Below, one piece after another: positions 1-7,090 of a DNA stretch of 19,090 nt. A model generated the notes under the pieces. It did not search any database. It had not been told where the DNA came from and saw only the letters and a program-made list of their open reading frames with translations. The position numbers and the translations under genes are program-made. Each line of letters opens with the position of its first letter. Within the stretch, counting starts at the first letter, position 1. Source of the DNA: JAEUSI01 sp036782915 (GTDB lineage: Bacteria > Bacteroidota > Ignavibacteria > Tepidaquicellales > Tepidaquicellaceae). The stretch is taken from positions 1 to 19,090 of the forward strand of contig DAIPYE010000044.1 of assembly GCA_036782915.1 (NCBI GenBank), read 5' to 3'.

Positions 1-689
1 ATATACCTTCAAAAGAATTTATAAGAGATGCTGTTATACAAACACTGAAAGCAAACGGTATGAAGGACGGAGCTCATGTAAGACTCACCCTGACAAGAGG
101 GGAGAAGATTACATCCGGAATGGATCCCAGACTGAATCAAAGCGGAAGCTGCCTTATTGTTCTCGCTGAATGGAAGCCGCCTGTTTATGATAATGAAAAA
201 GGAATAAAACTAATAACTTCAAGCATAAGGAGAAATTCACCGCAGTTTCTGGATTCAAAGATCCATCATAATAATTTACTTAATAATATTCTGGCAAAGA
301 TTGAAGCGAATTATTCCGGCGCGGATGATGCATTAATGCTGGATAAAGACGGATTTGTTGCTGAAACAAATGCAACAAATTTATTCATGGTAAAAAGAGG
401 TGAATTGAATACGCCGAATGCTGATTCCTGTCTGCCGGGAATAACAAGAAAGCTTGTGATAAAAATTGCTGAAGAATTAAATCTGAAATGCAGTGAAAGA
501 AATATTTCATTATCAGAGTTTTATAACGCAGATGAGGTATTTACATCCGGAACAATGGGAGAGTTGACAAAAGTATTTGAAATTGACGGGAGAAAAATTG
601 AAAATAAAAATAAATCAGATATTCTTGGTCAAATAAACAGAAAGTTCAATGAGCTTACAATTAGTGAAGGTGAAAAAATTAACTTCTAA
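1..689 (+). CDS. Class IV PLP-dependent aminotransferase (branched-chain / D-amino-acid type), 5' truncated
   Basis: This is the C-terminal part of a fold-type IV aminotransferase, the family of IlvE, D-amino-acid transaminase and aminodeoxychorismate lyase. The frame (codons starting at base 3) is open to the left edge, so the first ATG at 60 is internal and the true start lies outside the window. Visible landmarks are a 'TRGEK' strand, a 'DSKIHHNNLLNN' segment whose Lys (codon 258-260) aligns with the Schiff-base lysine of the family, the 'ETNATNLF' PLP-phosphate region, the 'LPGITR' signature and a late 'TSGTMGEL' loop. From memory, the stretch around 'LIVLAEWKPPVYD' closely resembles D-aminotransferase-like proteins of plants, so the substrate may not be a branched-chain amino acid. 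The stop codon overlaps the corA stop on the other strand by two bases. Family assignment is sure; the substrate is not. Confidence 0.9.
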   Translation, partial: IPSKEFIRDAVIQTLKANGMKDGAHVRLTLTRGEKITSGMDPRLNQSGSCLIVLAEWKPPVYDNEKGIKLITSSIRRNSPQFLDSKIHHNNLLNNILAKIEANYSGADDALMLDKDGFVAETNATNLFMVKRGELNTPNADSCLPGITRKLVIKIAEELNLKCSERNISLSEFYNADEVFTSGTMGELTKVFEIDGRKIENKNKSDILGQINRKFNELTISEGEKINF

Positions 690-1672
690 ATCCATTTCTT
701 ATGTCTGAACCACAACAGCATTAATACTGCAACAATTACCATTAAAGCAATACTTACTAAAAATCCGTTTTGATCATGCAGAAACGGGATATACTCAAAA
801 TTCATTCCAAACAAACCTGTTACAAAACTCAATGGTAAAACAATGGTTGCAATGATAGTTAAGAATTTCATTACTTCATTCATTTTATTATTTACAATTG
901 AAAGATAGGAATCAAGCATTCCTGCAGCATAGTCCCTGTATGACTCTGTAGTATCTGAAACTCTTACCAGATGGTCATAAACATTTCTGTAATAAACTGA
1001 TTCTTCCAGAGAGATCAGTTTTGAATCTCCGCGTGTAAGTTTAAATAATACTTCTTTCTGATACGAAGAAATTCTTCGGAGTTTTATCAGTTCTTTTTTA
1101 ATATTAAGTATTCTGAATAAAGTATCATTGGTTGGAGTATCTTTAAAAATCAGTTGTTCCACAACGTCAATTTCATCTTCAAGATTGTCCAGAAGGGGAT
1201 AATATCTGTCAACGATCTCATCTAAAATCAGATTCAGGATATAGTCGGGACCCTTTTTAAAAGAGCTTTCAGCCAGAATGGCTTTTGCATTTCTGAAAAT
1301 TGTATTTTCCGGTTTTTCATTATGAATTGTTACAATAAAATTATGTCCAAGAAAGCAACTCATTGAAAACAGTTCATACTTGAAAGTTGATTTCTGTGCA
1401 GTAAGTCCGTTAAAAACTATGAAAAGATAATCATTAAAATCATCAATTTTCGGATGGTGAACCTGATGATCTTCGAGATACTTTAAACTGTCTTCTATTG
1501 CAAGCGGATGAAAATTAAAAACATCTTTCAGAATATGATTGTTCTCTTCGTAGGAGCAATCATAAATGTCTACCCAGATCTTATCTTTTGAGTTGTAATC
1601 CCATTGTGCAAGCTCTTCTGTTTTAAGATATTCTACTCCTTTTCCGGTGCAATATTTTATTATACTGATCAT
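686..1672 (-). CDS. corA: CorA-family magnesium/divalent cation transporter
   Basis: This inner-membrane pentameric channel imports Mg2+ (some members carry Co2+, Ni2+ or Zn2+). The 328-residue protein has the usual length and layout: an N-terminal cytoplasmic domain with 'FHPLAIEDSL' and 'HPKIDDFNDYLFIVF' segments, a long helical stalk of roughly residues 160-265, a first membrane helix at about 269-288 ending in the GMN selectivity motif (residues 289-291), a short periplasmic loop and a second helix at about 303-321, then the basic tail 'RHKKWI'. The start ATG overlaps the stop of the upstream methyltransferase gene as ATGA, which suggests translational coupling. Its TAG stop overlaps the TAA of the convergent aminotransferase, so there is no room for a separate terminator. 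No M-box or other leader can be placed upstream because the preceding gene runs right up to it. Ion specificity cannot be read from sequence. Confidence 0.95.
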   Translation of the reverse strand: MISIIKYCTGKGVEYLKTEELAQWDYNSKDKIWVDIYDCSYEENNHILKDVFNFHPLAIEDSLKYLEDHQVHHPKIDDFNDYLFIVFNGLTAQKSTFKYELFSMSCFLGHNFIVTIHNEKPENTIFRNAKAILAESSFKKGPDYILNLILDEIVDRYYPLLDNLEDEIDVVEQLIFKDTPTNDTLFRILNIKKELIKLRRISSYQKEVLFKLTRGDSKLISLEESVYYRNVYDHLVRVSDTTESYRDYAAGMLDSYLSIVNNKMNEVMKFLTIIATIVLPLSFVTGLFGMNFEYIPFLHDQNGFLVSIALMVIVAVLMLLWFRHKKWI

Positions 1673-2355
1673 TTTGATTTGATATTATATTTATCGATTA
1701 TAATTACAAACTCTCCCTTTAAATTGTTTTCACCGATTTCAACCAGTATTTCCCCTGCGCTGCCTCTGAATTTAATTTCCTCGTTCATTGTAATATTGAA
1801 TGCTACAAATATTTTTCTTTCTTCAAATATTTTTTTTATATCATTTAAAACAGCTTTCAGTCTGTAGGGAGCATCCATAAGTGCTATCACTTTATCCAGA
1901 TGTTTAAGTTTTTCAAGTTCAATTATTCTTATATCTGATTTAGGTGAAAGAAAACCTATGAAATAAAACCTGCTGATATCAAAGCCGCTTAATACAATAG
2001 ATGCAAGTAATGAATTAGATCCGCCGATAAATTCAATTTTAATTTTTGCTTCTATACATTTTTGTACCAGTAAGCTGCCGGGATCTGAAAAAAGGGGAGT
2101 TCCGCAGTCAGAAATCAATGAGACATTTTTCCCGCTGACAATATCCATAAAAATTTCATCGGAAGATTCTTTTTCATTATGCTCATTTACAGAGACAAGG
2201 TCTTTTTTCAGATCAAAAAATCTGAGAAGTTTTGATGCTTCCTTATATTCTTCGCATATAATATAGTCGGATTCATTTAAAATGCGGAGAGCTCTGACAG
2301 TTATATCGGAGTAATTGCCGATAGGAGTAGTTACAATATTAAGAGTTCCTGACAA
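1669..2355 (-). CDS. rsmI: RsmI-family SAM-dependent methyltransferase (tetrapyrrole methylase fold)
   Basis: RsmI adds the 2'-O-methyl group to C1402 of 16S rRNA in the decoding centre. The 228-residue protein shows the family landmarks: 'TPIGN' (residues 10-14) followed by 'DITVRAL', 'SDCGTPLFSDPG' (82-93) of the SAM-binding region, a 'FIGFLSP' segment (132-138) and the terminal 'GEFVIIID' strand. It is shorter than typical RsmI (about 270-290 residues). The usual 'EDTR' box is replaced by 'EEYKEA' (35-40), and the canonical 'PGPSA' loop reads 'GGSNSLLA'. It could therefore be the shorter RsmI-like paralogue known in Bacteroidota rather than RsmI itself. The start is TTG: the in-frame stop at 2365-2367 leaves only three codons upstream, none a usual start, and the product begins properly at beta strand 1. 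It overlaps corA by four bases and follows dut by 66. Confidence 0.82.
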   Translation of the reverse strand: MSGTLNIVTTPIGNYSDITVRALRILNESDYIICEEYKEASKLLRFFDLKKDLVSVNEHNEKESSDEIFMDIVSGKNVSLISDCGTPLFSDPGSLLVQKCIEAKIKIEFIGGSNSLLASIVLSGFDISRFYFIGFLSPKSDIRIIELEKLKHLDKVIALMDAPYRLKAVLNDIKKIFEERKIFVAFNITMNEEIKFRGSAGEILVEIGENNLKGEFVIIIDKYNIKSK

Positions 2356-2421
2356 AAGTATTTTTTAATATAAATTTAATTTTTCATAAAAATCTGAATT
2401 CCTGCCATTACAAAAAAAATA

Positions 2422-2865
2422 TCAGCTGATTCCCGTACTGCCGTAACCGCCATCACCTCTTTCTGTCTCATTAATATCAGTTGACGAAATCAGATTTGCT
2501 GTAATGTGTTTAGAAATAACAAGTTGCGCTATTCTGTCACCGAAATTAATTTCAAAATCTTCCTTACCGAGATTAATCAGTAAAACTTTTATCTCGCCTC
2601 TGTAGTCAGAATCAATAGTTCCCGGAGTATTTAATACTGTAATGCCATGTTTTAAAGCCAGCCCGCTTCTTGGCCTGACCTGACCTTCATAATCAGATGG
2701 AATTTCCATTATAAGATTGGTAGGAATTAATTTTCTTTCAAACGAACTTAAAATGATCTTTTCCTCTGATGAAGAAGAAAGATCCATGCCGGCAGATCCC
2801 CGGGTTTTATATTCTGGGATTATTACAGGTTTTGTTGGGTCAGATTTTATAAATTTTATATCCAA
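2422..2865 (-). CDS. dut: Deoxyuridine 5'-triphosphate nucleotidohydrolase (dUTPase)
   Basis: This trimeric dUTPase hydrolyses dUTP to dUMP and pyrophosphate, keeping uracil out of DNA and supplying dUMP for thymidylate synthesis. All five conserved motifs are present in the 147-residue product: I 'AGMDLS' (25-30), II 'RPRSGLALKHG' (64-74), III 'GTIDSDYRGEI' (82-92, with the catalytic Asp85), IV 'FGDRIAQLVI' (108-117) and V 'RGDGGYGSTG' (136-145). Motif V has Tyr141 where Phe is usual; both stack on the uracil ring. The start codon is TTG (2863-2865): the in-frame TAA at 2878-2880 is only four codons upstream and no other usual start lies between. A terminator directly upstream (2885-2913) ends the preceding gene, so dut probably has its own promoter in a very short space or depends on read-through. 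Confidence 0.96.
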   Translation of the reverse strand: MDIKFIKSDPTKPVIIPEYKTRGSAGMDLSSSSEEKIILSSFERKLIPTNLIMEIPSDYEGQVRPRSGLALKHGITVLNTPGTIDSDYRGEIKVLLINLGKEDFEINFGDRIAQLVISKHITANLISSTDINETERGDGGYGSTGIS

Positions 2866-2884
2866 TCGGTATTGAGTTTAGCAT

Positions 2885-2913
2885 AAAAAAAGGCAGACAA
2901 ATTATCTGCCTTT
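2885..2913 (-). terminator. Rho-independent terminator after the DUF4190 gene
   Basis: A perfect 9-bp stem (2889-2897 pairing with 2905-2913, AAAGGCAGA / TCTGCCTTT) with a 7-base loop is followed, on the minus strand, by seven T (2891-2885). It lies 18 bases past the stop of the DUF4190 gene and 20 bases before the dut start, so it acts on leftward transcription and separates the two transcripts. Confidence 0.85.
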
Positions 2914-2930
2914 ATAAAGTGATATTATTA

Positions 2931-3344
2931 TTAATTCATTGATTCGAGCATTGAACCAAGTATTCCCATCGACAATAAAATTAGTAAAATTATGATACCA
3001 ATAATTGATAAAATTATGTTTACAATTCCCAGCCATTTTCCGATGTTTGCTATCGTTCTTCCTGCTTCCGGAGATTTACCTTCGTCAATTGCCTTCAATT
3101 CGTTCTTTCCCATTATCCACGCTGCAATTGCCAGAATTATGGGGCACATGATGTAAGAAAGAATACCAAGTACAAGAGCAATAACAGCATTTGAACTTGC
3201 ACCTCCCTGTATGCCTGATGGCGGCGGGGGAGGAGGAGGCTGATTAAAACTTGGCGGCGGTTGATTATATCCTGACGGAGGAGGGGGGGGAGGAGGGAAA
3301 TTCCCGCTTCCTGAATCCTGACTGTAAAAAGAGTAATCTTTCAT
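2931..3344 (-). CDS. Proline-rich DUF4190-type small membrane protein
   Basis: The function is unknown. The 137-residue product has a short Ser/Tyr/Asp-rich start, then a proline-rich arm with two runs of seven prolines (17-23 and 36-42) and one of three (29-31), separated by Gly/Tyr/Asn/Gln. Two hydrophobic hairpins follow (about 53-78 and 104-130), joined by a cytoplasmic-looking loop 'GKNELKAIDEGKSPEAGRT'. The spacing of 'ALVLGILS', the 'MGKNELKAI' helix and 'IANIGKWLGIVNII' is that of DUF4190 proteins, which commonly carry such Pro-rich N-termini. The arm is encoded by C-rich codons including a run of eight C (3283-3290), striking in this AT-rich DNA. No signal peptide is seen. The gene lies 96 bases after tatD and has its own terminator. 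Confidence 0.8.
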   Translation of the reverse strand: MKDYSFYSQDSGSGNFPPPPPPPSGYNQPPPSFNQPPPPPPPSGIQGGASSNAVIALVLGILSYIMCPIILAIAAWIMGKNELKAIDEGKSPEAGRTIANIGKWLGIVNIILSIIGIIILLILLSMGILGSMLESMN

Positions 3345-3440
3345 TTTTTATTTTTTAATTTGATTAAGCAAATGTTGTTTAACAGAAATATAGTTTAAAT
3401 ATTTAAAAAATTTAATTTACAAAAATATAAGCTTTTAGAT

Positions 3441-4208
3441 TTAATTTTTAAAGAAAAGTTTTTCTGAATTTGTATAAATATTTTTCAGATCTGTGCTGAG
3501 ATCAGTATTTTTAATTTCCGAGATCTTTTCTAAAGTTTTTAAAATATAAGATGGTTCATTTTTTTTTCCGCGATAAGGCACTGGTGGAAGAAATGGTGTG
3601 TCTGTTTCAGATAATAATCTTTCAATCGGGCATTTTAAAACAACATTGGATTCAGTAAAATTTTTGTAAGTTATATTTCCGCAAAATGAAACAAAGAATC
3701 CTTCAAGTTTGAGAATTTTATTTAACTGCTCCAGATTACCGCTGAAACAGTGAAACTGTCCTTTGAGACTTGTTTCGTGCTTCTTATCAATAATTTCTAT
3801 TGCATCATCGACTGATTTTCTTGTGTGAATAATTACCGGAAGTTCATAAGATTTTGCAAGTTCTGTTTGAACAGAAAAAAAATCTTTTTGCTTTTCAATG
3901 TTCGAAATATCCCAGTAATAGTCCAGTCCGATCTCTCCGATGGCAACAACTTTCTCATGACTTATCAATTTTTCAATTTCGTCAATACAGATTAATTCAT
4001 TTTTGTTTACCTCTCCCGGATGTATTCCAAGTGCGCAATAGATCATTTCATACTTCTCGGAAAGTTTTAATGCTGATAATGAAGTTTCAATATCTACTGC
4101 CGGTACAATAATCTTGGTAATTCCGGCATCTGCGGCTCTGGATAATATTTCGTCAAGGTTCGTGGCTATTTCAGGATAATACAAGTGAGCATGTGTATCT
4201 GTAATCAT
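3441..4208 (-). CDS. tatD: TatD-family metal-dependent hydrolase (3'-5' DNase)
   Basis: This cytoplasmic TIM-barrel metallohydrolase belongs to the TatD/YcfH group; characterised members are 3'-5' exonucleases linked to DNA repair and DNA degradation. The 255-residue length is typical. Metal-site residues can be placed: the 'DTHAHL' box gives His6 and His8, 'GEIGLDYYWD' gives Glu92, 'VIIHTR' gives His128, 'FHCFSG' gives His153 and 'SETDTPFL' gives Asp203. The 'PYRGKKNEP' loop near the C-terminus is also a family feature. It starts at ATG ten bases after the nucleoside phosphorylase gene, so the two are probably cotranscribed. The name TatD is historical and does not imply a Tat export role. 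Which TatD paralogue (TatD, YcfH, YjjV) it matches cannot be decided here. Confidence 0.94.
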   Translation of the reverse strand: MITDTHAHLYYPEIATNLDEILSRAADAGITKIIVPAVDIETSLSALKLSEKYEMIYCALGIHPGEVNKNELICIDEIEKLISHEKVVAIGEIGLDYYWDISNIEKQKDFFSVQTELAKSYELPVIIHTRKSVDDAIEIIDKKHETSLKGQFHCFSGNLEQLNKILKLEGFFVSFCGNITYKNFTESNVVLKCPIERLLSETDTPFLPPVPYRGKKNEPSYILKTLEKISEIKNTDLSTDLKNIYTNSEKLFFKN

Positions 4209-4218
4209 ATTTTAAATG

Positions 4219-4941
4219 TCAGAGTTTGATTAAATCCTGAGACAGTGAAATAATGTTTTTTAAAAGTCCGGAAAAGTTTTTTCCGGCGTTTTTCCCTGCC
4301 ACTAAAACTTCTTCATGATCGGTTTTGCCGGTTGCATTTTCAGAAAGCAGATTTGTAATACAGGAAATAGCAATTGTTTTAATTCCGTAACTATTAGCTG
4401 CTGACATTTCGGGAATAGTTGACATTCCAACTGCATCAACTCCGATTTTTTTCAGAAAACGGATCTCAGACTTAGTTTCATACATCGGACCGGAATTGCA
4501 GCAATAGCTTCCTGATCTTAAAACTATTTTATTTTTAAGTGAGTATTCTTTGATCTTATTAAGAATATCGAAATTGTAAAAAGATGTATTGTTTAAAACA
4601 GAAAAATTATTTTTTAAAAAATTAAAATGAGATGTAATAAGCATTAAATCCGAAACGCGGAAAACAGGGTTTAATCCTCCTGCAGCATTTGTAATTATTA
4701 ACAGATCTATGCCAAATTCTCTGGCAAAATTCACATTCCCTAAAACTTTTTCAAAATCATACCCTTCGTAAAAATGCTTTCTGCCTGAAAACAAAATAAC
4801 TTCTTTATTACTGATTTTACCGGTGATGATTTTAAGATTGTGAAAGCTATTTTTCTCTTCATGAAGAATTTTCGATTTTGACAGCTCATTTGTAAAACTA
4901 TTTAAGCCGGATCCCAAAATTATTCCGATTTTTTCAGCCAA
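4219..4941 (-). CDS. Purine-nucleoside phosphorylase, trimeric PNP/MTAP family, short form
   Basis: This enzyme splits purine nucleosides with phosphate to free base plus (deoxy)ribose-1-phosphate, in salvage. Family landmarks: 'GIILGSGLN' phosphate loop (Ser11), 'GRKHFYEGY' (Arg54, His56), 'TNAAGGLNP' (84-92), 'GPMYET' with the base-binding Glu155, 'AVGMSTIPE' (Met173, Ser174), 'ITN' (Asn197) and 'HEEVL' (His209). At 240 residues it is shorter than the usual 265-285. It lacks the N-terminal helix, because the start is TTG (4939-4941) and the in-frame stop at 4972-4974 leaves no other normal start. It has 'GK' where a 'GHAGRL' box with a phosphate-binding His is usual, and is shortened after 'SHFNFL', where the active-site-covering loop lies. 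It could act on another nucleoside such as methylthioadenosine. Family is sure; substrate is not. Confidence 0.88.
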   Translation of the reverse strand: MAEKIGIILGSGLNSFTNELSKSKILHEEKNSFHNLKIITGKISNKEVILFSGRKHFYEGYDFEKVLGNVNFAREFGIDLLIITNAAGGLNPVFRVSDLMLITSHFNFLKNNFSVLNNTSFYNFDILNKIKEYSLKNKIVLRSGSYCCNSGPMYETKSEIRFLKKIGVDAVGMSTIPEMSAANSYGIKTIAISCITNLLSENATGKTDHEEVLVAGKNAGKNFSGLLKNIISLSQDLIKL

Positions 4942-5198
4942 ATGTAAATAATTTGAAAAGAATTTAATAAATTAAGAAAAAAATTGTATTAAGAGATTAA
5001 AAGTACAAATGGTGTAATAATTACAGACATTTATGTATTTTATATAATTATTTTATTACATTAAACTATTTAAATCAATTTACATAAACAACTTGAAAAA
5101 AATAATAACATAAGCTATGTTTGTTAAAAGAAACTTTAGCGGTCACAATACAGTTGTCATAACCAAGAAATGTTTATTTTTTAAATAAAATAAATCAA
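4942..5198. other. Divergent intergenic region (257 bases), the longest non-coding stretch here
   Basis: This very AT-rich spacer separates the leftward phosphorylase/tatD genes from the rightward TPR gene and must hold promoters for both. A Bacteroidota-type promoter for the rightward gene is annotated separately. An imperfect inverted repeat, TGTAATAATTA (5013-5023) against TAATT-ATTTT-ATTACA (5045-5060), lies in the middle. It could be an operator, but its composition makes chance pairing likely. No tRNA, small ORF or riboswitch fold was recognised. Confidence 0.6.
5093..5123 (+). promoter_or_regulatory. Putative Bacteroidota-type promoter (TTG-N20-TATGTTTG) for the TPR gene
   Basis: The element TATGTTTG at 5116-5123 matches the Bacteroidota -7 consensus TAnnTTTG exactly. 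A TTG at 5093-5095 (within ACTTG) sits 20 bases upstream, close to the usual 19-base spacing from the -33 element. Transcription would start at about 5128-5131, giving a leader of roughly 70 bases before the ATG at 5199. The match is to a known consensus; activity is inferred. Confidence 0.45.
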
Positions 5199-5693
5199 AT
5201 GAGCATAAAAAACCTAAATACTCCTTTAGAGAAATCGAAAGAATATTTAAACAAAGCGTATCAGTTTCAGATGAAAGGTCAGTTTGAGGAAGCTATTTTG
5301 AATTACAAACTTTCTTTGGATCATTATCCTTCTGCAGAAGCTCACACTTTTCTCGGATGGACATACAGTTTTCTCGGAGATCTTGATAAAGCTATTGAAG
5401 AATGTAAAAAAGCTATTTCCGTTGATCCGGAATATGGGAATCCGTATAATGATATTGGTTCATATCTCATTCAGCAGGGAAAGCACGATGAAGCCCTGAC
5501 TTGGCTGGATTTAGCAATCAATGCAAGAAATTACGACAATCATCATTTTGCGCATTTGAATATTGGCAGAGTTTTAGAATTCAAGGGTTTGTGGTTTGAA
5601 GCGCTTGATGAATATAAAACAGCTCTTGGATTATCTCCGGATTATCTACTGGCTAAGCAATGCATAAACAAAATTCAGGGTCTTTTGAATTAA
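5199..5693 (+). CDS. Tetratricopeptide repeat (TPR) protein
   Basis: The 164-residue protein is almost entirely TPR helices. Four 34-residue units can be laid out at about 13-46, 47-80, 81-114 and 117-150, with the repeat-typical small and aromatic positions ('FEEAILNYKLSL', 'LGDLDKAIEECKKAI', 'GKHDEALTWLDLAI', 'WFEALDEYKTALGLSPD'). There is no signal peptide, membrane helix or catalytic domain, so it is probably a soluble cytoplasmic scaffold that binds another protein. It starts at ATG with no clear Shine-Dalgarno sequence, about 70 bases downstream of a Bacteroidota-type promoter. The next gene, a secreted T9SS cargo, begins 33 bases later and may share the transcript, but nothing shows a shared job. 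The binding partner is unknown. Confidence 0.9.
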   Translation: MSIKNLNTPLEKSKEYLNKAYQFQMKGQFEEAILNYKLSLDHYPSAEAHTFLGWTYSFLGDLDKAIEECKKAISVDPEYGNPYNDIGSYLIQQGKHDEALTWLDLAINARNYDNHHFAHLNIGRVLEFKGLWFEALDEYKTALGLSPDYLLAKQCINKIQGLLN

Positions 5694-5726
5694 AATTATA
5701 AATAAATTAATAAATTAAATAATCAA

Positions 5727-6491
5727 ATGAAAAAAGCAATTTACACAATTTTAACAGTTTTCTTATCAGTTGTTTCGATAAAGAGCATAAATGCTCAGGG
5801 ATTTACATTTACTCCTTTAGGATCAACTTTTATTCAAAACCCTCATTATCAGGATTCAGTTCAGGTTATTCAGTTTCGCGGAATAGTTAAAAATACTTCT
5901 ACATCACCTTTGAATTTTAGATTTGCAAGAATATTAAATAATTTACCTTCTGGCTGGGATACTCAGATGTGTTATGATCTTTGTTATGCACCGTTTGTAG
6001 ATACAATTTCTCTTCCGGGCGATCCTCCTTATAGTATAGCTCCAAATCATACAGATACATTGTTCTATATAGATTTCACCTGCAGCGGACAGGGAATAGG
6101 CTCTTCAATTGTAAGAATGTTTAACACTGACAATCCTAATTTATATATTCAGGATACTTTTAAAGTGCAGATAGGAACAGTGGGAATTAATCAGATTTCA
6201 TCTGTTGCTGGAAATTATCAGTTATTTCAAAATTACCCGAATCCTTTTAACCCATCGACAATAATCAGTTATCAATTAGAATCAAATGGTAATGTTAATT
6301 TGAAAGTATATGACGTAAGAGGAAAAGAAGTAAATACTTTGGTAAATCAAAGACAAAATGCGGGCAGATATAATGTTGAGTTTTCCGGAAATGGAATGAA
6401 TTCCGGAGTTTATTTTTATAAACTCGAAATGTTTGATGAAAAATCAAATCAGATTTTCACGGAAACAAAGAGCATGTTTTTGATAAAATAA
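5727..6491 (+). CDS. Secreted protein with type A T9SS (Por) C-terminal sorting domain
   Basis: This 254-residue exported protein has a Sec signal peptide at about 1-23 (basic 'MKK', hydrophobic core, 'INA' before the cut). Its middle domain (about 25-155) is of unknown function. The C-terminal sorting domain (about 163-254) begins 'YQLFQNYPNPFNPST' and includes 'LKVYDVRGKEV' and 'SGVYFYKLE'. That domain directs passage through the type IX secretion system and is normally cleaved on attachment at the outer membrane. The middle domain looks beta-rich, like an immunoglobulin-type fold, with three cysteines (82, 86 and 119); 'CYDLC' is a close pair that could form a disulfide or bind a metal. 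No enzyme motif is visible, so it is more likely a structural or adhesive surface protein than a hydrolase. It ends 101 bases before nuoI. Confidence 0.87.
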   Translation: MKKAIYTILTVFLSVVSIKSINAQGFTFTPLGSTFIQNPHYQDSVQVIQFRGIVKNTSTSPLNFRFARILNNLPSGWDTQMCYDLCYAPFVDTISLPGDPPYSIAPNHTDTLFYIDFTCSGQGIGSSIVRMFNTDNPNLYIQDTFKVQIGTVGINQISSVAGNYQLFQNYPNPFNPSTIISYQLESNGNVNLKVYDVRGKEVNTLVNQRQNAGRYNVEFSGNGMNSGVYFYKLEMFDEKSNQIFTETKSMFLIK

Positions 6492-6592
6492 CTGGATTAA
6501 AATTTTTATTCTTTATTTATTCTTTATTTAATCTATATCTGACTTTTAATAAATTTTATATTCAGATATATTCATACAAATAAATTTATTTA

Positions 6593-7084
6593 ATGGCCAT
6601 TATTAAAAAGAAAGACCTGACTTTATTAGAACAAACCTACCTGCCGCAGATTGTAAAAGGTCTGGGATCAACATTTAAGCAGATGTTCAAACCAAAATTC
6701 ACCCGTCAATATCCGGAAGATAAATGGATTCCACCTGCATCATACAGAGGAAGACCGGTTTTGGTTCAGGAAGATGATGGAACAGAAAGATGTGTCGCAT
6801 GTTCTTTGTGTTCAAGAGTTTGCCCGGCATTGGCAATTGAAGTTCAGGCAGGTGAAACTGAAAGCAATAAAGAAAGATATCCGGCTAAATTTGAAATAAA
6901 CATGGTAAGATGCATTTTTTGCGGATTTTGCGAAGAAGTTTGTCCGGAAGAGGCAATTGTAATGAGCGATGAATATGAACTTGTTTTTTCAAACCAGGAA
7001 GAAGCTGTTTTCGGAAAAGATAAGTTACTTGTTCCAAAACAGAAACTTCAAAAAAGACTGGATTTTTTACAGGAAAGCAGATAA
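6593..7084 (+). CDS. nuoI: NADH-quinone oxidoreductase subunit I (NuoI), 2x[4Fe-4S] ferredoxin
   Basis: NuoI carries clusters N6a and N6b of respiratory complex I, passing electrons through the peripheral arm towards the quinone site. The 163-residue product has both CX2CX2CX3CP motifs: Cys67/70/73/77 and Cys107/110/113/117. Around them are the NuoI-specific contexts 'RCVACSLCSRVCP' and 'MVRCIFCGFCEEVCPEEAI', plus an N-terminal region with 'GLGSTFKQMF' and 'RPVL' that matches the family rather than free ferredoxins. No other nuo gene is in the window. It is flanked by two T9SS cargo genes, the downstream one only 6 bases away. It may be the complex I subunit encoded away from the main operon, or a second copy serving another complex; the sequence cannot tell. 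The start ATG is preceded by AT-rich DNA without a ribosome-binding site. Confidence 0.9.
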   Translation: MAIIKKKDLTLLEQTYLPQIVKGLGSTFKQMFKPKFTRQYPEDKWIPPASYRGRPVLVQEDDGTERCVACSLCSRVCPALAIEVQAGETESNKERYPAKFEINMVRCIFCGFCEEVCPEEAIVMSDEYELVFSNQEEAVFGKDKLLVPKQKLQKRLDFLQESR

Positions 7085-7090
7085 TAATTA

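Noticed and set aside
3420..3427. TATTTTTG (minus strand) as a promoter for the DUF4190 gene
   Set aside because: Matches TAnnTTTG, but no TTTG or TTG at the right spacing, and poly-T-rich matches are common in this DNA.
3854..4111. Open frames antisense to tatD, pyrC, parA, valS and arginase as extra genes
   Set aside because: Each lies wholly within a gene with clear family motifs on the opposite strand or in another frame, and none shows a recognisable domain or signal.
5013..5060. Imperfect inverted repeat in the divergent spacer as an operator
   Set aside because: All A/T apart from the terminal G/C bases, with a 5-base bulge; such pairing is expected by chance in DNA of this composition. 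Noted only in the spacer entry.
6507..6528. Tandem duplication of the 11-mer TATTCTTTATT after the first T9SS cargo gene
   Set aside because: Only two AT-rich copies, no link to a gene feature; probably slippage.
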